64,000 bases of DNA from Flavobacterium sp. (GCA_027484725.1 JAIXSK010000017.1:310001-374000), one strand, 5' to 3'. Counted from the first letter of the stretch, positions 18,483 to 29,500 are shown. A program made the numbers and translations. The notes: generated by a model not told the origin, from the letters alone.

Positions 18483-19286
18483 ATGTCAAAAGTAGATGTA
18501 AAAGAATTACTGGAAGCAGGTGTTCACTTCGGACACATGACCAGAAAATGGGATCCAAACATGGCTCCTTATATTTATATGGAGCGTAATGGTATCCACA
18601 TTATCAATCTATATAAAACCGCTGCTAAAATTGAAGAAGCCAATGAAGCTTTGAAAAAAATTGCAGCCTCAGGTAGAAAAATCTTATTTGTTGCTACCAA
18701 AAAACAAGCAAAAGACATCGTTGCCGAAAAAGCAAAAGCAGCCAATATGCCTTACATCACAGAAAGATGGCCGGGCGGTATGCTCACCAACTTCGTTACC
18801 ATTCGCAAAGCCGTGAAAAAAATGGCTGCGATTGACAAAATGAAGAAAGACGGAACCTTTGCAACCCTTTCTAAAAAAGAGCGTTTGCAAGTAGATCGTC
18901 TTCGTGCTAAACTCGAGAAAAACTTAGGATCAATCGCCGATATGTCAAGAATTCCGGCGGCTTTGTTCGTAGTAGATATAAAAGCTGAGCACATCGCAGT
19001 AAAAGAAGCACAAAAATTAAACATTCCAGTTTTCGCTATGGTAGATACGAACTCTGACCCGCGTGAGGTTGACTACGTAATCCCTGCCAATGACGATGCT
19101 TCTAAATCAATCGATAAAATCTTAAGCTTGGTAACTGCTGCTGTGATTGACGGACTTTCTAACCGAAATGCCGATGCCATCGTTGAGCAAGACCCAGAAG
19201 AAGAAGTTGCTGAAGTAACAGCCGCTGAAGTAGTTGCTGAAGTAGCTGCTCCTGCTGTTGAAGAAGCTGAAAAATCAGAAGAATAA
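18483..19286 (+). CDS. rpsB: 30S ribosomal protein S2
   Basis: A 267-residue protein with the S2 signatures LEAGVHFGHMTRKWDPNM, IYMERNGIHIINL, RWPGGMLTNFVTIRKA and PVFAMVDTNSDP. The C-terminus is an acidic, alanine-rich extension (about 235-267, EEEVAEVTAAEVVAEVAAP) typical of Bacteroidetes S2. It is followed by tsf, the common rpsB-tsf pairing, across a long hairpin with a T run. Confidence 0.98.
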   Translation: MSKVDVKELLEAGVHFGHMTRKWDPNMAPYIYMERNGIHIINLYKTAAKIEEANEALKKIAASGRKILFVATKKQAKDIVAEKAKAANMPYITERWPGGMLTNFVTIRKAVKKMAAIDKMKKDGTFATLSKKERLQVDRLRAKLEKNLGSIADMSRIPAALFVVDIKAEHIAVKEAQKLNIPVFAMVDTNSDPREVDYVIPANDDASKSIDKILSLVTAAVIDGLSNRNADAIVEQDPEEEVAEVTAAEVVAEVAAPAVEEAEKSEE

Positions 19287-19300
19287 TCATTCTTAAATAC

Positions 19301-19370
19301 AAATTTCAAGTTCCGATCGACTCTTCTTGTAACACAAATGATTCAGACGGAACTTGGAATTTATTTTTTT
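19301..19370 (+). terminator. Long inverted repeat with T run between rpsB and tsf
   Basis: CAAGTTCCG (19307-19315) pairs with CGGAACTTG (19348-19356). Flanking A/T bases extend the stem to about 15 pairs, including one G-U. A run of seven T follows (19364-19370). The loop is about 32 bases. It has the form of an intrinsic terminator or attenuator lowering tsf expression relative to rpsB. Confidence 0.65.
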
Positions 19371-19396
19371 AATCACCTAAATTTCAAAAAAATATT

Positions 19397-20221
19397 ATGT
19401 CAACAATTACTGCTGCAGACGTAAATAAATTGAGAACCGTTACCGGTGCCGGTATGATGGATTGTAAAAAAGCTTTGGTTGAGGCCGAAGGCGATTTTGA
19501 CAAAGCCATTGAAATCCTTCGTAAAAAAGGGCAAAAAGTGGCCGCTAACCGTTCAGACAGAGAATCAACTGAAGGTGCTGCTATTGCTGCTGTAAACGCA
19601 AGCAAAACTGCCGGTGCTGTGATTACTTTGAACTGCGAAACTGACTTCGTAGGTAAAAACGAAGGTTTCGTAAAATTGGCCACAGACTTAGCTGAATTGG
19701 CTTTGAACCACGATACCAAAGAATCTTTATTGGCTGCTGATTACAACGGAATCACCGTAGCTGAAAAATTGATCGAGCAAACCGGTGTCATCGGTGAGAA
19801 AATTGAAATCGGTTCATTTGAAAGATTAGAAGGTGCGTTTGTAGGTTCATACATCCACGCCGGAAACAAAATTGCTGTTTTGACTGCGCTTTCTGCCAAT
19901 GTAGCCGGTGCTGACGAAGCTGCCAAAAACGTGGCGATGCAAGCTGCTGCGATGAACCCAATTGCTTTAGATGAGGCGGGTGTTGATGCATCCATCATCG
20001 AGAAAGAAATTGAAATCGCTAAAGATCAATTGCGCGCTGAAGGAAAACCAGAAGCTATGTTAGACAACATCGCCAAAGGTAAAATCCAACGTTTCTATAA
20101 AGACAACACTTTGGTGAACCAAGATTACATCAAAGACGGTTCTATGAGCGTTGCAGGATACATCAAAACGGTTGATGCCGGTTTGACTGTAACCGGATTC
20201 AAAAGAGTTGCTTTGGGTTAA
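19397..20221 (+). CDS. tsf: Elongation factor Ts
   Basis: A 274-residue protein with the EF-Ts N-terminal motif (VNKLRTVTGAGMMDCKKALVEAEGDFDKAIEILRKKG, a UBA-like domain) and the core signature ETDFVGKNEGF. It recycles EF-Tu by nucleotide exchange. The length is usual. It is the last gene of the rplM-rpsI-rpsB-tsf cluster and is followed by a strong terminator. An intrinsic-terminator-like hairpin upstream suggests partial read-through from rpsB or a separate promoter. Confidence 0.97.
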   Translation: MSTITAADVNKLRTVTGAGMMDCKKALVEAEGDFDKAIEILRKKGQKVAANRSDRESTEGAAIAAVNASKTAGAVITLNCETDFVGKNEGFVKLATDLAELALNHDTKESLLAADYNGITVAEKLIEQTGVIGEKIEIGSFERLEGAFVGSYIHAGNKIAVLTALSANVAGADEAAKNVAMQAAAMNPIALDEAGVDASIIEKEIEIAKDQLRAEGKPEAMLDNIAKGKIQRFYKDNTLVNQDYIKDGSMSVAGYIKTVDAGLTVTGFKRVALG

Positions 20222-20241
20222 TCTCAAACTTCCACATAAAA

Positions 20242-20274
20242 AAAGGCTGTTTCGTTTTGAGACAGCCTTTTTTG
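20242..20274 (+). terminator. Rho-independent terminator after tsf
   Basis: AGGCTGTTTC and GAGACAGCCT form a ten-pair stem (one G-U) with a short T-rich loop. It is preceded by an A run and followed by seven T, about 20 bases past the tsf stop. Confidence 0.9.
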
Positions 20275-20278
20275 TTTT

Positions 20279-20356
20279 GGGGCGTTCCGGCTTGCTGCGC
20301 GCCGTCGCGTTTTCGGCTGCACGCGGTGCTGGCCTCAACCGCTAACGCGGCCCCGT
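20279..20356 (+). repeat. Divergent GC-rich member of the dispersed hairpin family (copy F)
   Basis: A 78-base block, strikingly GC-rich against AT-rich flanks, lies directly behind the tsf terminator. Its ends GGGGCGTTCCGG and CGCTAACGCGG resemble the outer ends of the five better copies in this window. It shares GCGCCGTCGCG with the copy near 52.4 kb. The centre is rich in GC inverted repeats. The core CGGCTTGCTGCGC only loosely matches the CGGCTGTTCGC core, so membership is tentative. Confidence 0.5.
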
Positions 20357-20406
20357 GTTCAACAGAACAATACGCCTTTCAATAAAATTACAGCTAAAAA
20401 AGTCGG

Positions 20407-20985
20407 TCAAAAATTATAACCCAACTTCGCCTGAATATCTAAAACTGATTGGTCATGCGGACAGTTACAAACCTGCGCATCGTAAAAATTATACTGATAT
20501 CCGTAGCCAAAAATAAATTCATAACTAAAGTGGGTAGCAAATACTCTTCTGATTCCAAAAGACGGAATCACACTCAGTGAAGGCACCACGCTGTGAACTT
20601 TGCTTGAATTGGTTATCTCGTTCTGATTGCTGTTGTATAAAAAGTTGACCGAGATAAAATTCGCGCCATTTTTGGCAATGCTTCGGCCTTTCTGAACTCT
20701 TCTGTCTAAACCGTAATAAAACCTCGGAGCAACCGCCAAAAAAGGCGAAGTCAAATAATTGGTTTCATCTTTCAGCGATGGATCACTGTAATCAACCGTA
20801 TAACTTTTAAGCGATATTCCCGCCTCAGTATACAAAGTAAACTTTCTGGCCAACTTGGTCTCATACTTAAAGCTCGCTGATACCAAACCAACATCAATTC
20901 CAAAAAGTTGTCTCTCGACTGTGGCTTGCGCCTGAACAAAACCCATGGCGCATAAAAAAATACTCAGAGTAAAAAGCTTTTTCAT
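20407..20985 (-). CDS. Outer-membrane beta-barrel-like protein
   Basis: A 192-residue protein with a signal peptide (MKKLFTLSIFLCAMGFVQAQ). The remainder is a series of amphipathic strands with aromatic ends (FTLYTEAGISLKSY, LAVAPRFYYGL, YEFIFGYGYQYNF) finishing in KLGYNF, the terminal Phe typical of barrels. It ends 11 bases before the start-side neighbour of similar kind and may share a transcript with it. No specific function can be assigned. A cysteine-rich CNCPHD turn lies near the C-terminus. Confidence 0.7.
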   Translation of the reverse strand: MKKLFTLSIFLCAMGFVQAQATVERQLFGIDVGLVSASFKYETKLARKFTLYTEAGISLKSYTVDYSDPSLKDETNYLTSPFLAVAPRFYYGLDRRVQKGRSIAKNGANFISVNFLYNSNQNEITNSSKVHSVVPSLSVIPSFGIRRVFATHFSYEFIFGYGYQYNFYDAQVCNCPHDQSVLDIQAKLGYNF

Positions 20986-20996
20986 TGGTGCTTAGA

Positions 20997-21650
20997 TCAA
21001 TTAAATAAATAACCGATTGAAAACTGAAACACACTGTTTCTGTCTTTTTCTCCGTCAGACTCTTCTTTATTAGCCTGTGTCATACCAAAATTATAACGGC
21101 CAGAACAAAACAATCGCTGGTTAATTTTATAGCCCAAACCTACATTCATTCCTAGTTCAACACTACGGGTGGATTTTTTTAAATCGATGGTTCCTTCGTT
21201 TATATATGGATTTGTAGGGTCAAACTCATCAACCCCCGTAACATTCACTTTGGCTTTGTGGCTCAACAAAAAACTCAACTGAGGGCCGGCTTCAAGACTC
21301 AGGTTTTTGATGGGGTAATAAACAAACATCACCGGAAGTGCCAAGTAATTGATGTTGCCTACCTTGCTGTATTTAGCCGCTCCTGTTCGCTCTTCATAAT
21401 TGTATCCTTGATTTGAGAACAACAATTCTGGTTGCATTAAGAAATCTTTGCTCAGCGAAACCTGCATCATTCCCCCGATATGAAAACCCGCTTTATAGCT
21501 CATATCTCCTTTAAGATGAACGCCGCTTACCATTAAGGATGAAATATTCAAACCGGCTTTAAGCCCAAAACGCGTTTTACGAACCGCTTTATCTTGCGCA
21601 TGCACAAACAAACTAAAACACAATAGGGCGCATAATGTAATTTTCTTCAT
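20997..21650 (-). CDS. Porin-family outer-membrane beta-barrel protein
   Basis: The start at 21650 opens on a signal peptide (MKKITLCALLCFSLFVHAQ), whereas the longer upstream frame does not. The 217-residue product has the PF13568-type barrel pattern: FGLKAGLNISSLM, YKAGFHIGGMMQVSLSKDFLMQPELLFSNQGYNYEE-like strands, then YLALPVMFVYYP, SLEAGPQLSFLL and a final IGYLFN. Such proteins are abundant small barrels in Bacteroidetes with mostly unknown cargo. The following gene on this strand, 11 bases on, is another barrel. Confidence 0.85.
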   Translation of the reverse strand: MKKITLCALLCFSLFVHAQDKAVRKTRFGLKAGLNISSLMVSGVHLKGDMSYKAGFHIGGMMQVSLSKDFLMQPELLFSNQGYNYEERTGAAKYSKVGNINYLALPVMFVYYPIKNLSLEAGPQLSFLLSHKAKVNVTGVDEFDPTNPYINEGTIDLKKSTRSVELGMNVGLGYKINQRLFCSGRYNFGMTQANKEESDGEKDRNSVFQFSIGYLFN

Positions 21651-21789
21651 GGTATTTAGATTTTGGGTTAAATATAAAATACTTTTTAATCGGTGCTGGA
21701 AACAGTGGTTAAAAAGGTTAACTCCCATCATAAACAATTTTCCAGTTCCTTTGTTTTAATTCGCTTTTGGTCAACAGTTAGCGTATCAA

Positions 21790-22215
21790 TTAATCACCGC
21801 TGTATACAATGATCCAGTTTGCGGCTTTCATTTCTTCTAAAGTAAAACTATAACGTTTCAAAACCATATCATTGACAACAACATCTTCCCAAGAATTATT
21901 TAGTAAAACTTGTTCATCATAAATCAGATAGTATAGCTTATTGTTGTTTTCTTTAAATAAATCTTCGTAACAACCTCTATCTCTCCCAAAAATATCCTGC
22001 TTGGAGGCACCCGGTGAAATTTTAAAATACTCACCGGATGTCTGAGGGTTGGCACCAGCCGGAATCTGAGGCACATCTGAGGCACTACTGAAATAAATTA
22101 CTTTACTTGAGCTATTTCTGATGGTTACAGCCACATGACAATTAGTAGTGTCTTTTTCTGAGCCACAAGAAATCATCAAAAAACACCACAATATTGACAT
22201 CATTTTTTTGAGCAT
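21790..22215 (-). CDS. Hypothetical lipoprotein
   Basis: A 141-residue protein with a short lipoprotein signal (LMISCGSEKD, lipid-modified Cys at about 17). The mature part has an all-beta look: VAVTIRNSSSKVIYFSS, ISPGASKQDIFGRDRGCYEDLF, LYYLIYDEQVLL and a C-terminal WIIVYSGD. I do not recognise a named family. A gap of 48 bases separates it from the palindromic transposase-remnant region, which is its upstream side on this strand. Confidence 0.7.
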   Translation of the reverse strand: MLKKMMSILWCFLMISCGSEKDTTNCHVAVTIRNSSSKVIYFSSASDVPQIPAGANPQTSGEYFKISPGASKQDIFGRDRGCYEDLFKENNNKLYYLIYDEQVLLNNSWEDVVVNDMVLKRYSFTLEEMKAANWIIVYSGD

Positions 22216-22263
22216 ACAAGAATTTTTTTAAATGTATTGTCCTTTTCGAGTCTGTGTTGACAC

Positions 22264-22296
22264 CCCCCGCTACCGCGCGAATCCCTTCGCGTGGTA
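22264..22296. repeat. REP-like palindrome, copy 1
   Basis: TACCGCGCGAA (22271-22281) pairs with TTCGCGTGGTA (22286-22296) around a four-base loop (one G-U). It is preceded by a C run and lies directly against the stop codon of the transposase remnant. It is the same palindrome as the two copies at 22434 and 22541. Confidence 0.75.
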
Positions 22297-22494
22297 CTAC
22301 AATTTAAAATACTGAAAAACACAAACACCATCTAGTATACCCTTTTCACCAGCATAATCTGATGCACTGCTATATTTGTAATCTTCTGGTCTAAACACAA
22401 TACCTTCTGCAACAGGATTGTTGTGTATATAATCCCCCGCTACCACGCGAAAGGATTCGCGCGGTAGCGGGGGAAATTTATAATTTCTACTCAT
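22297..22494 (-). pseudogene. REP-associated tyrosine transposase (RAYT) remnant with an internal palindrome
   Basis: A 65-codon frame. Its first residues MSRNYKF match the usual N-terminus of Bacteroidetes Y1/RAYT transposases, and its last 45 match their C-terminal part (YIHNNPVAEGIVFRPEDYKYSSASDY). The middle, which should be about 100 or more residues with the HUH motif and catalytic Tyr, is missing. In its place the frame runs through a REP palindrome, giving FPPLPRESFRVVAG. The protein cannot be an active transposase. RAYTs belong to the IS200/IS605 superfamily and mobilise REP sequences. The palindromes on both sides fit this. The frame is still open, so a recent deletion is likely. 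Confidence 0.8.
22434..22473. repeat. REP-like palindrome, copy 2 (inside the transposase remnant)
   Basis: An 18-pair near-perfect stem: CCCCCGCTACCACGCGAA against TTCGCGCGGTAGCGGGGG, one mismatch, four-base loop. It lies in frame within the transposase remnant at the point where its central domain is missing. Confidence 0.85.
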
Positions 22495-22540
22495 AACTTG
22501 TTCTTTTTACCAAAAAAGCAGAAAATATTATTGTTATCAA

Positions 22541-22575
22541 TAACCACGCGAAAGGATTCGCGCGGTAGCTGGGGG
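22541..22575. repeat. REP-like palindrome, copy 3
   Basis: ACCACGCGAA and TTCGCGCGGT flank an AGGA loop, followed by AGCTGGGGG. It is nearly identical to copy 2 in its core, but the left C run is lost. It lies 50 bases upstream of the transposase-remnant start. Confidence 0.75.
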
Positions 22576-22759
22576 ACATTAAAAACTTAAATATATTTAA
22601 AAAGTCAATGTTCAGATTTCAAAAAATTATTTTTATATTACAATCTTTAATGACGAGTTATTTAAAAAATTTATTAAAATTCAAAAAAGTGTATTATGGA
22701 TACTTTCGGCAAAAGATTAACAGGAATTCAATGCTGAAAACCATTTTATTCATGAATAA

Positions 22760-23278
22760 ATGTTTATGAAAAAAATTGAAAGTTTTTTGTGGATTTTATT
22801 GCTACTTCTAATATTAGCAAGAACAACCGTTGAAGTTCCTTTTATCATGATTTTAATATCGGGAATGATATTATCGGGGTTTTATTTTTATTTTTCACTA
22901 TTGCTATTGAATAATATCGATTTCAAAAACATATTTCAAAAGCAGGCCTACAGAGAAATAAAAACTTCGCGAATAATAGGCTCCATTCTTACAGGAATAA
23001 ATTACGCTACACTTAGCATAGGTGTTACATTTAAAGCTCTTGCTTGGCCAGGAAGTTTATTTTTCATCATGTTTTCAGTATTCACATTGCTGATTATCAT
23101 TATAATAGCATCATATAAAGCTAAATATAATCAGTCTATATCCTTTTATCATGAGTTAAAAAAAAGAACTCTGCTTCTATTAGTAATTGGATCTATATTT
23201 GCAATATTATCATCACTCCCAATAGACATTCAAAAAACCATTTTCCCTTCAACTAAAAATAGTTCTCTAAAACTATAA
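22760..23278 (+). CDS. Hypothetical four-helix membrane protein
   Basis: A 172-residue hydrophobic protein with four predicted membrane helices: about 7-24, 26-50, 76-110 as a pair around FKALAWPGSLFFIMFSVF, and 136-155. A second ATG two codons in is an equally good start. FKALAWPG resembles a short motif common in GldL-like and other flavobacterial membrane proteins, but overall I do not recognise a family. It is very AT-rich, like the following RHS region. Its stop codon abuts that of the convergent zinc-ribbon gene with no spacing. Confidence 0.6.
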   Translation: MFMKKIESFLWILLLLLILARTTVEVPFIMILISGMILSGFYFYFSLLLLNNIDFKNIFQKQAYREIKTSRIIGSILTGINYATLSIGVTFKALAWPGSLFFIMFSVFTLLIIIIIASYKAKYNQSISFYHELKKRTLLLLVIGSIFAILSSLPIDIQKTIFPSTKNSSLKL

Positions 23279-23587
23279 TCATACACAGATATAAAAGGGT
23301 TTATTGCATGCGCTACATTTTTCTTTCAATGCTTCTTGTTTATTTAAAAGAACTTTGCAATAAGGGCATTTTACAACTATTGTCCCACATTCATCACATT
23401 GCCCAACTTGTGCTTGCCTTTTAACTCCAAAAAAAACTAAGACTTCACGGTAAGTATAATATTTACTCCCGCCAAAAAAAGAAAAACCAAACAAATGGAT
23501 TTTACCACAAATATTTCTTAAATCGTATCCGAAAAAAGATGTTTCACGATTACATTGCTCACAATTTCCTTTAAAGATTGCTCTCAT
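23279..23587 (-). CDS. Zinc-ribbon protein downstream of the RHS gene
   Basis: A 102-residue protein with no signal peptide and four Cys-x2-Cys knuckles: CEQC near residue 9, CDEC near 64, CPYC near 74 and CSAC near 92. It is probably a cytoplasmic double zinc-ribbon. Its ATG overlaps the stop of the giant RHS gene by 4 bases, so it is translationally coupled to it. Small genes placed directly after RHS or toxin genes are often immunity or accessory proteins, so that role is possible here, but nothing in the sequence proves it. Confidence 0.65.
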   Translation of the reverse strand: MRAIFKGNCEQCNRETSFFGYDLRNICGKIHLFGFSFFGGSKYYTYREVLVFFGVKRQAQVGQCDECGTIVVKCPYCKVLLNKQEALKEKCSACNKPFYICV

Positions 23588-26500
23588 CTTGGTCTAACTC
23601 CAAATTCAACATATCCATTAACTCCTATGACAAATGCCGCGCCAAAACCAAGCCTTATACTTCCAGCCCCTTGATTAGTTCCTGTAAAAGGCCCCACATT
23701 GTATTGATGAACTTCTGTACCACCTATGTATCCATAACCCATAGTATTAAATGAATGTTCATAGCCAAAAAAAGGAACAGCCACATTTTGATTGATTGAA
23801 TATATTCCATTTTTCCCAACATAGCTTCCGGTCAAACTCCAGGGAGAAAAATCACTTTGTCCTTGTCTTGCGCTTCCTTGAACTAATTTAACTGACGCTA
23901 AGTTAGCATCTACTTTTACTTTTGTCTTATTAACCTCAAAACCTAAACCTGCCTGAACTCCTATAGAAACATCCCCTCCAACTTCAAAGTATAAATCTGT
24001 ACTATCCCACCATTTCACCAAATCATCTATACAATCATTATTCTTTTCATTAATAACCTCTTCTGAATTACTTGCAGAATTCCACAAACTGCCTAATGTA
24101 TTGGTAAAACTAGACCACCAACCTTCCTTGACATAACTATGGTTGTTAGCATTATTGCTAATTGAGCTATTCTCGGGCTGCGCAACGCTAGGGTTATTGT
24201 AAGTATCTAAGAATTGATTTGTGGCAGTCGTTGCGGCATACGAAACTATTGATGATGTTGATTGTAGGGTTGCATTTGCATAGTCTGAAATATTCCATTT
24301 AAATGGATTGGCTTCTCCTGTAGCCTGAGCACCATGAACATATGTCGAGAAAATAAACCCTAAAACCAGCCCCCAATTTTCACCATTTTTGTCACTATAC
24401 TTTGTTGGATTGTTCATCACATAGCCATAACGATTAAAGTTCTGATAATTTAATGGATCCTGAATATCATTATCTGGTTGCAAAAAGCGGTGTAATTTAG
24501 GGTCATAAATTCTACCATTCATGTTAATCAACCCAACTCCCAATAAATGTTCGTGACCTGTATAACCTCTATCTAGAAAAAGTTCTGTTGATGTTGTTGG
24601 CACAACTGTTATTCCCATATTGTTTTCATATTTAATCAAAGAGCCCCATACATCAAATAACCTTTTTTCAACAATATTTCCAGATTTATCTGTAATAGCT
24701 ATGATTGAACCTTGATAATCTCTATGCAAATTGAAAAAATTCTTTGTTGTGCCGTCACTTCTAAAAATTACGGGGGCTGTATAAGCATCTCCTCCTATGA
24801 ATGTAGTAAATTCTACAGATGAAGGTGATGTCATTTTGCGTTTTATTTCCATAAAGCCATCAGCAGAATAAAACTTTCGATAAGGTCTTTGATTCTTATC
24901 ACTATCAAGACTACCATAGAACATAGATGCTCTACCATCAAAAGCATTGTATTGAAAATCAATATTTTCGCTCCCTTCTTCTGTTATGGTAACGGGTTTT
25001 TTGAATGCATTGTAAGTTATATTTTGTTCTCTTCCTGTGTAATAAGTAGCTGAGGGTGATGGATTGGGTAGGTCTATTTTTGAGACTTGGTAAGGCTTAC
25101 CTTGAATTCCATATCTATAAGTACCTATATTATTGGTTTTGATGGTTCCGTTTTGATTATAGGTCTGTGTCTGAATGCCCAAAACATCACTATAAATTTG
25201 CAAACGATCCGTGTTATCATAGTAAAATTGTTCATCCCATGATGTTCCAAACATATTATTTGAACGATTCATCAAATTTCTACGAATAGGATCGAAGTTA
25301 TTTGTAAGATTCATAACATTAAAAGATCCTTTATCATGGTTAATTTCAGTAGGAAAGCCAAATTCATCATAATTATTAGTAACAGTAATTGTGCCCATGC
25401 CATATCCTATTCTAGCTGATAATACTTGTCCATTTTGGTTTACGCTATTAGTCTGCCACAAAGCGGCTTGTGAATCGTTGTCTAAGACCTTCCATTTGGA
25501 ACCATTCTTATAAACATTCTTTATCTTCTTATCAGAACGTTTCATGTCTGAAGGGTTGATCATCGTATAAAGTTCGACAGAAGGTCTGCCAAACTCGTCA
25601 AAATCTGTTGTTTGCTGAAAATAAGCATGCAATCCATTTTCATCTTTAAAATTCAATCTTCTATATTCATCATATCCATAATGATATGAAGTTTGTGTGC
25701 CTGCTGCATAATCCTGAAATATTATATTATCTAACAACTTAGAAGAATTATATCCATAAGTACTTTTTGTCTTCATATTTCCGTTGGCATCTAAAATAAT
25801 TTTATTTTCTGTTTTTCCCACATCATTTATGGAATATTGTATCTCTCCACTACCAACAATAATTTCTTTTGTAATTTCACCAAAATGATTATATTCATGT
25901 ATTCTTTCACCCGCAGATGGGTCTATTAAGCGTGTTCTCCTTCCCCAACCATCTTGTTGAAATGTAGTAACACCTCCACTACAGTTTACAGATTTTAAAT
26001 TTCTATTGGCAAAATATTCGTAAGAGATTGTTTCTCCTGGGGTTTCGGATACAAAAACGACATCACCTATTGCGTTTGTAGTCGTCTGCTTTGTTTTCAA
26101 AGATTCATTTTCAGTTCTTGTAAGTCCTGAATAAGAATAAGTAATTTGCTTACCCGGCGAGGAATTGGATTTTAAAGATATGGATTTTATTAGTCGGCCA
26201 TATACATCATATTCCATTTCATTCCAAACCATTTGAGAAGTTGGATATAGAGAATAAGGTTGACTCTTGTATATAATTTTATCATTTATATCATATTGCA
26301 TATCCGTGTAAGAATAAGTGTCAAGAATCAACTCTCTTTTCTGCGTAACCCTTCCTAACTTATCCATAATAATTTGAGAATTATCAGGAGAATCCGGATA
26401 AAGAGACGTTATACTTGAGCCATCAGATCCATTGCCATGTATATAAGTAGTTTTTTTTCCCAAATAATCTTCTTTTTCTATTAATTTTCCCCATTTGTCA

Positions 26501-29500
26501 TATTTATATTTGGTAAGTAATTGGTTAGAAGGGTTTGAGGGCAACAACTCAGACAACAAAGCCCCTGTATTCTGATCATAAGTATAATTGGTTTCTAATC
26601 CTTCAATATCTGTTTTTTTTGTTAAAAAACGATGTGACTGTTCTCCAAATTCATAACTCAATACTCTAGGATTTAATCCAGGTGCTGTGAAAGTCTTTCT
26701 TATCAAATTACCGTAATCATCATAGTCATTATTTTCAGTAAGAAAAACAGTATTGTGTCCCTTTTTTTTAACCTCTTTTAATAAATTTTTATCAAAAATA
26801 TAGGATTCCTCTGAGCCTGTTGTATCATTATTCGCAGTTGTAACATTCGTTTTTTGCAGAGGCCTTCCTACCATATAAGGAGCAGATAGTGGAGGGTCAT
26901 AGGTAAACGTATCTAAAGAAATACTCTCGGATGTTGATCCGTTTTTAACAACAGTTGTTACTGTCAATGGATTCATATAGTCGTCATAACTCTTACTCAC
27001 TTCTGAGGAAGTTCCTTCTAACCCATTAAATTTTCCCAAATAAGTATTAAAAAGCTTGAATACTTTGTTTGGCATCAAAAAGGGCAAAGTTCTTCCAGAG
27101 CCTGAAGTCCCGTCATCTCCATTATATCTATATATTGTTTTCTCAACAAACTCATCAGCTGGTAGTAAAGAAACATCTGGAGATACAAGTCCAAGAACTG
27201 AAAAAGTTTCTTTCAGCGCGGATCTAGAATACACGTCAAACTTTGAAATATTTGTTATAGCTTGTGAATCGTCAACAAACCAATTTGTTTTAGCTATAGA
27301 TTTAAAACCTAAATAACCAAGACCACCTATATACCCACAAGAGGCGAAATAACTATATAGTTGCTTTTTATAAAAACCAGAAAAGGATTTTTCAATTTTT
27401 GAGACTACATTAATATTACCCGATGATCCTAGATCATAGAACGGGTAAGTAAGATAATCATTAGATGCTTTTGTATAAATCCCATTACCATCTTTTAATT
27501 GTGCATAAGAAACAGTTTCCGTAACTCCATTACCAAGGACAATACTCCTAATAGCTTTAGTATTGAAAGACAAGGCGTCTAATTTTACAAAAAATCCAAT
27601 TTTAGTTCTCTGTAAATATGATTGAGAACCGTCAAGAGCTAAAACCGCTTCAGCCTCATATAAAAGAAGTTCTGGAAGACCTCCATAAACCTTACTAGGT
27701 TTGATCATGATAGGATTTATTCCCCAATTAAAATATTTAGAGTTCCTTCCAGGATATGAGCGTGTTTCACTGGTCCAAATTCCATAAGCTGTCCTTTTAT
27801 TATATGTAATGGTCAATATTACTTCACTTGTTGGCTGCAGATTTCGGTTATTATTAGATGTAAGTGATAAAATATCTACTTTACCATCATTGTTAAAATC
27901 TGCTGCCATTAAACTTCCTAAATTATTTTTACTTGGAAAATTACCAGGAAGATTTTCAGCTATGAACGAAACACCAGTAGAGAGTAAAAGTTTTCTATCT
28001 GAACCAGGAAAAAGAATGTCAGATTTCCCATCACCATTAAAATCTGCTATCAATACAGGATATCTATACAAACCTTCTGCCAAGATCAAGTCATAGTGAG
28101 TTCCACTATCATTTTGATTGTAATGAATAAAATTAAAAGGTGTTTCCCAAATGATAATTAGGTTGTTATCATTATCTAAAGAATAAACAGAGATTGAGTT
28201 TATACTACCACCTCTTATTAAAATCAAGTCAGTTTTACCATCTCCATTAAAATCCCCAGCATGAAGGTATTTTTCTTCTTTATAATCATCATATGAAACA
28301 TTAATTGAGCCGAGGTGCTTTACATAATCAGATGAAATACGACGATCTAAATTCACAAAATAGAGCTCCATCTGATTATTATTGGGTTCTCTTGCATAAA
28401 GTAATTTGTCGGTAAGCCCATCACCATTAAAATCCCCCTCAAGGCAATAGGGTCTGTCATAAGCAAAAGCATTTACATTTGGTAGAACACATTGTTTGGT
28501 ATATTCTAATCTCGCTACATTACTGACTAAATCTTGTGTGCACACAAAAAATTTCATTGTATTAGTTTGATAATTATATGAATCTGCCGTCATTGCATCT
28601 CGATCCATCATTTTATACCCTCCTTGGTTATTTGGTTCAAGGCATCTAATAGTACTATACCGATGGGGAGGCCAGCTGGGCTGATATGGTAAATTCAAGG
28701 GAATAGTGCTTTGAACGGGTACACTAGGGTCATCAGAAATGTTGTTATAAATTTTTGTTCCTACGGCAAAGTCTAAATCTCCATTTCCATCAAAATCTCC
28801 AGTAATAGTTTCTGGTCTATATTCACTATTGTTAATATTTTCAACAAACTTGGTATTTAAAGCTAGTATCCCAGGAGGCCCTTGCAAATTGTCCCAATAA
28901 CTGAATACAGTTGAGTTATAAGTTTTAGAATTGTCACCTGTTTTTTCAGTGATGCTAGATAATCTCTCATATCCTGCAACTTGTCCATATGCCAAATCAT
29001 AGTTTTTGAATCCTAAACCATTACTTGTTATGAGAATTTGGTGTATAATTTTATCAGTAATATTACTAACTCCGCCTACATATGATTGTTGGGGCTGATT
29101 TCTCGCGACGTAAACAAATTTAATCTTATTTATTGGCGCATTATCCCCTATACTCCCATAAGTTATAGAATCTAATCGTAAATTATTGTTTTCAGAAAAA
29201 TATTGATAAGATATCCTAACTCCCTGTGGATTTTGCCAATAAGCAATACCATACTGATTTAAGGTTCTTGAATTAGTACCTATTTCTCCATAGATTGCAA
29301 ATGAGCCGTCAGGATATTCTACTGTAAAAGAATCAGGAGGTCCATTACCATCACTTCTGCTTGACGTAATTTTTAAATTAGAGAAACTTTCGGTTTCATA
29401 CTGCGTTCCATCTGCCCCATAAACTCCGGAAGTACCGTTTTTTACTATTAGTCTTTGTCCGTCTAATGCAAAACGATCAAGTTCGTCATAATCTACCGGG

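Noticed and set aside
23587..24369. Known nuclease toxin at the RHS C-terminus
   Set aside because: I looked for HNH, deaminase and ADP-ribosyltransferase motifs and found none. The tail is glycine-rich and strand-like, so no toxin class is claimed.
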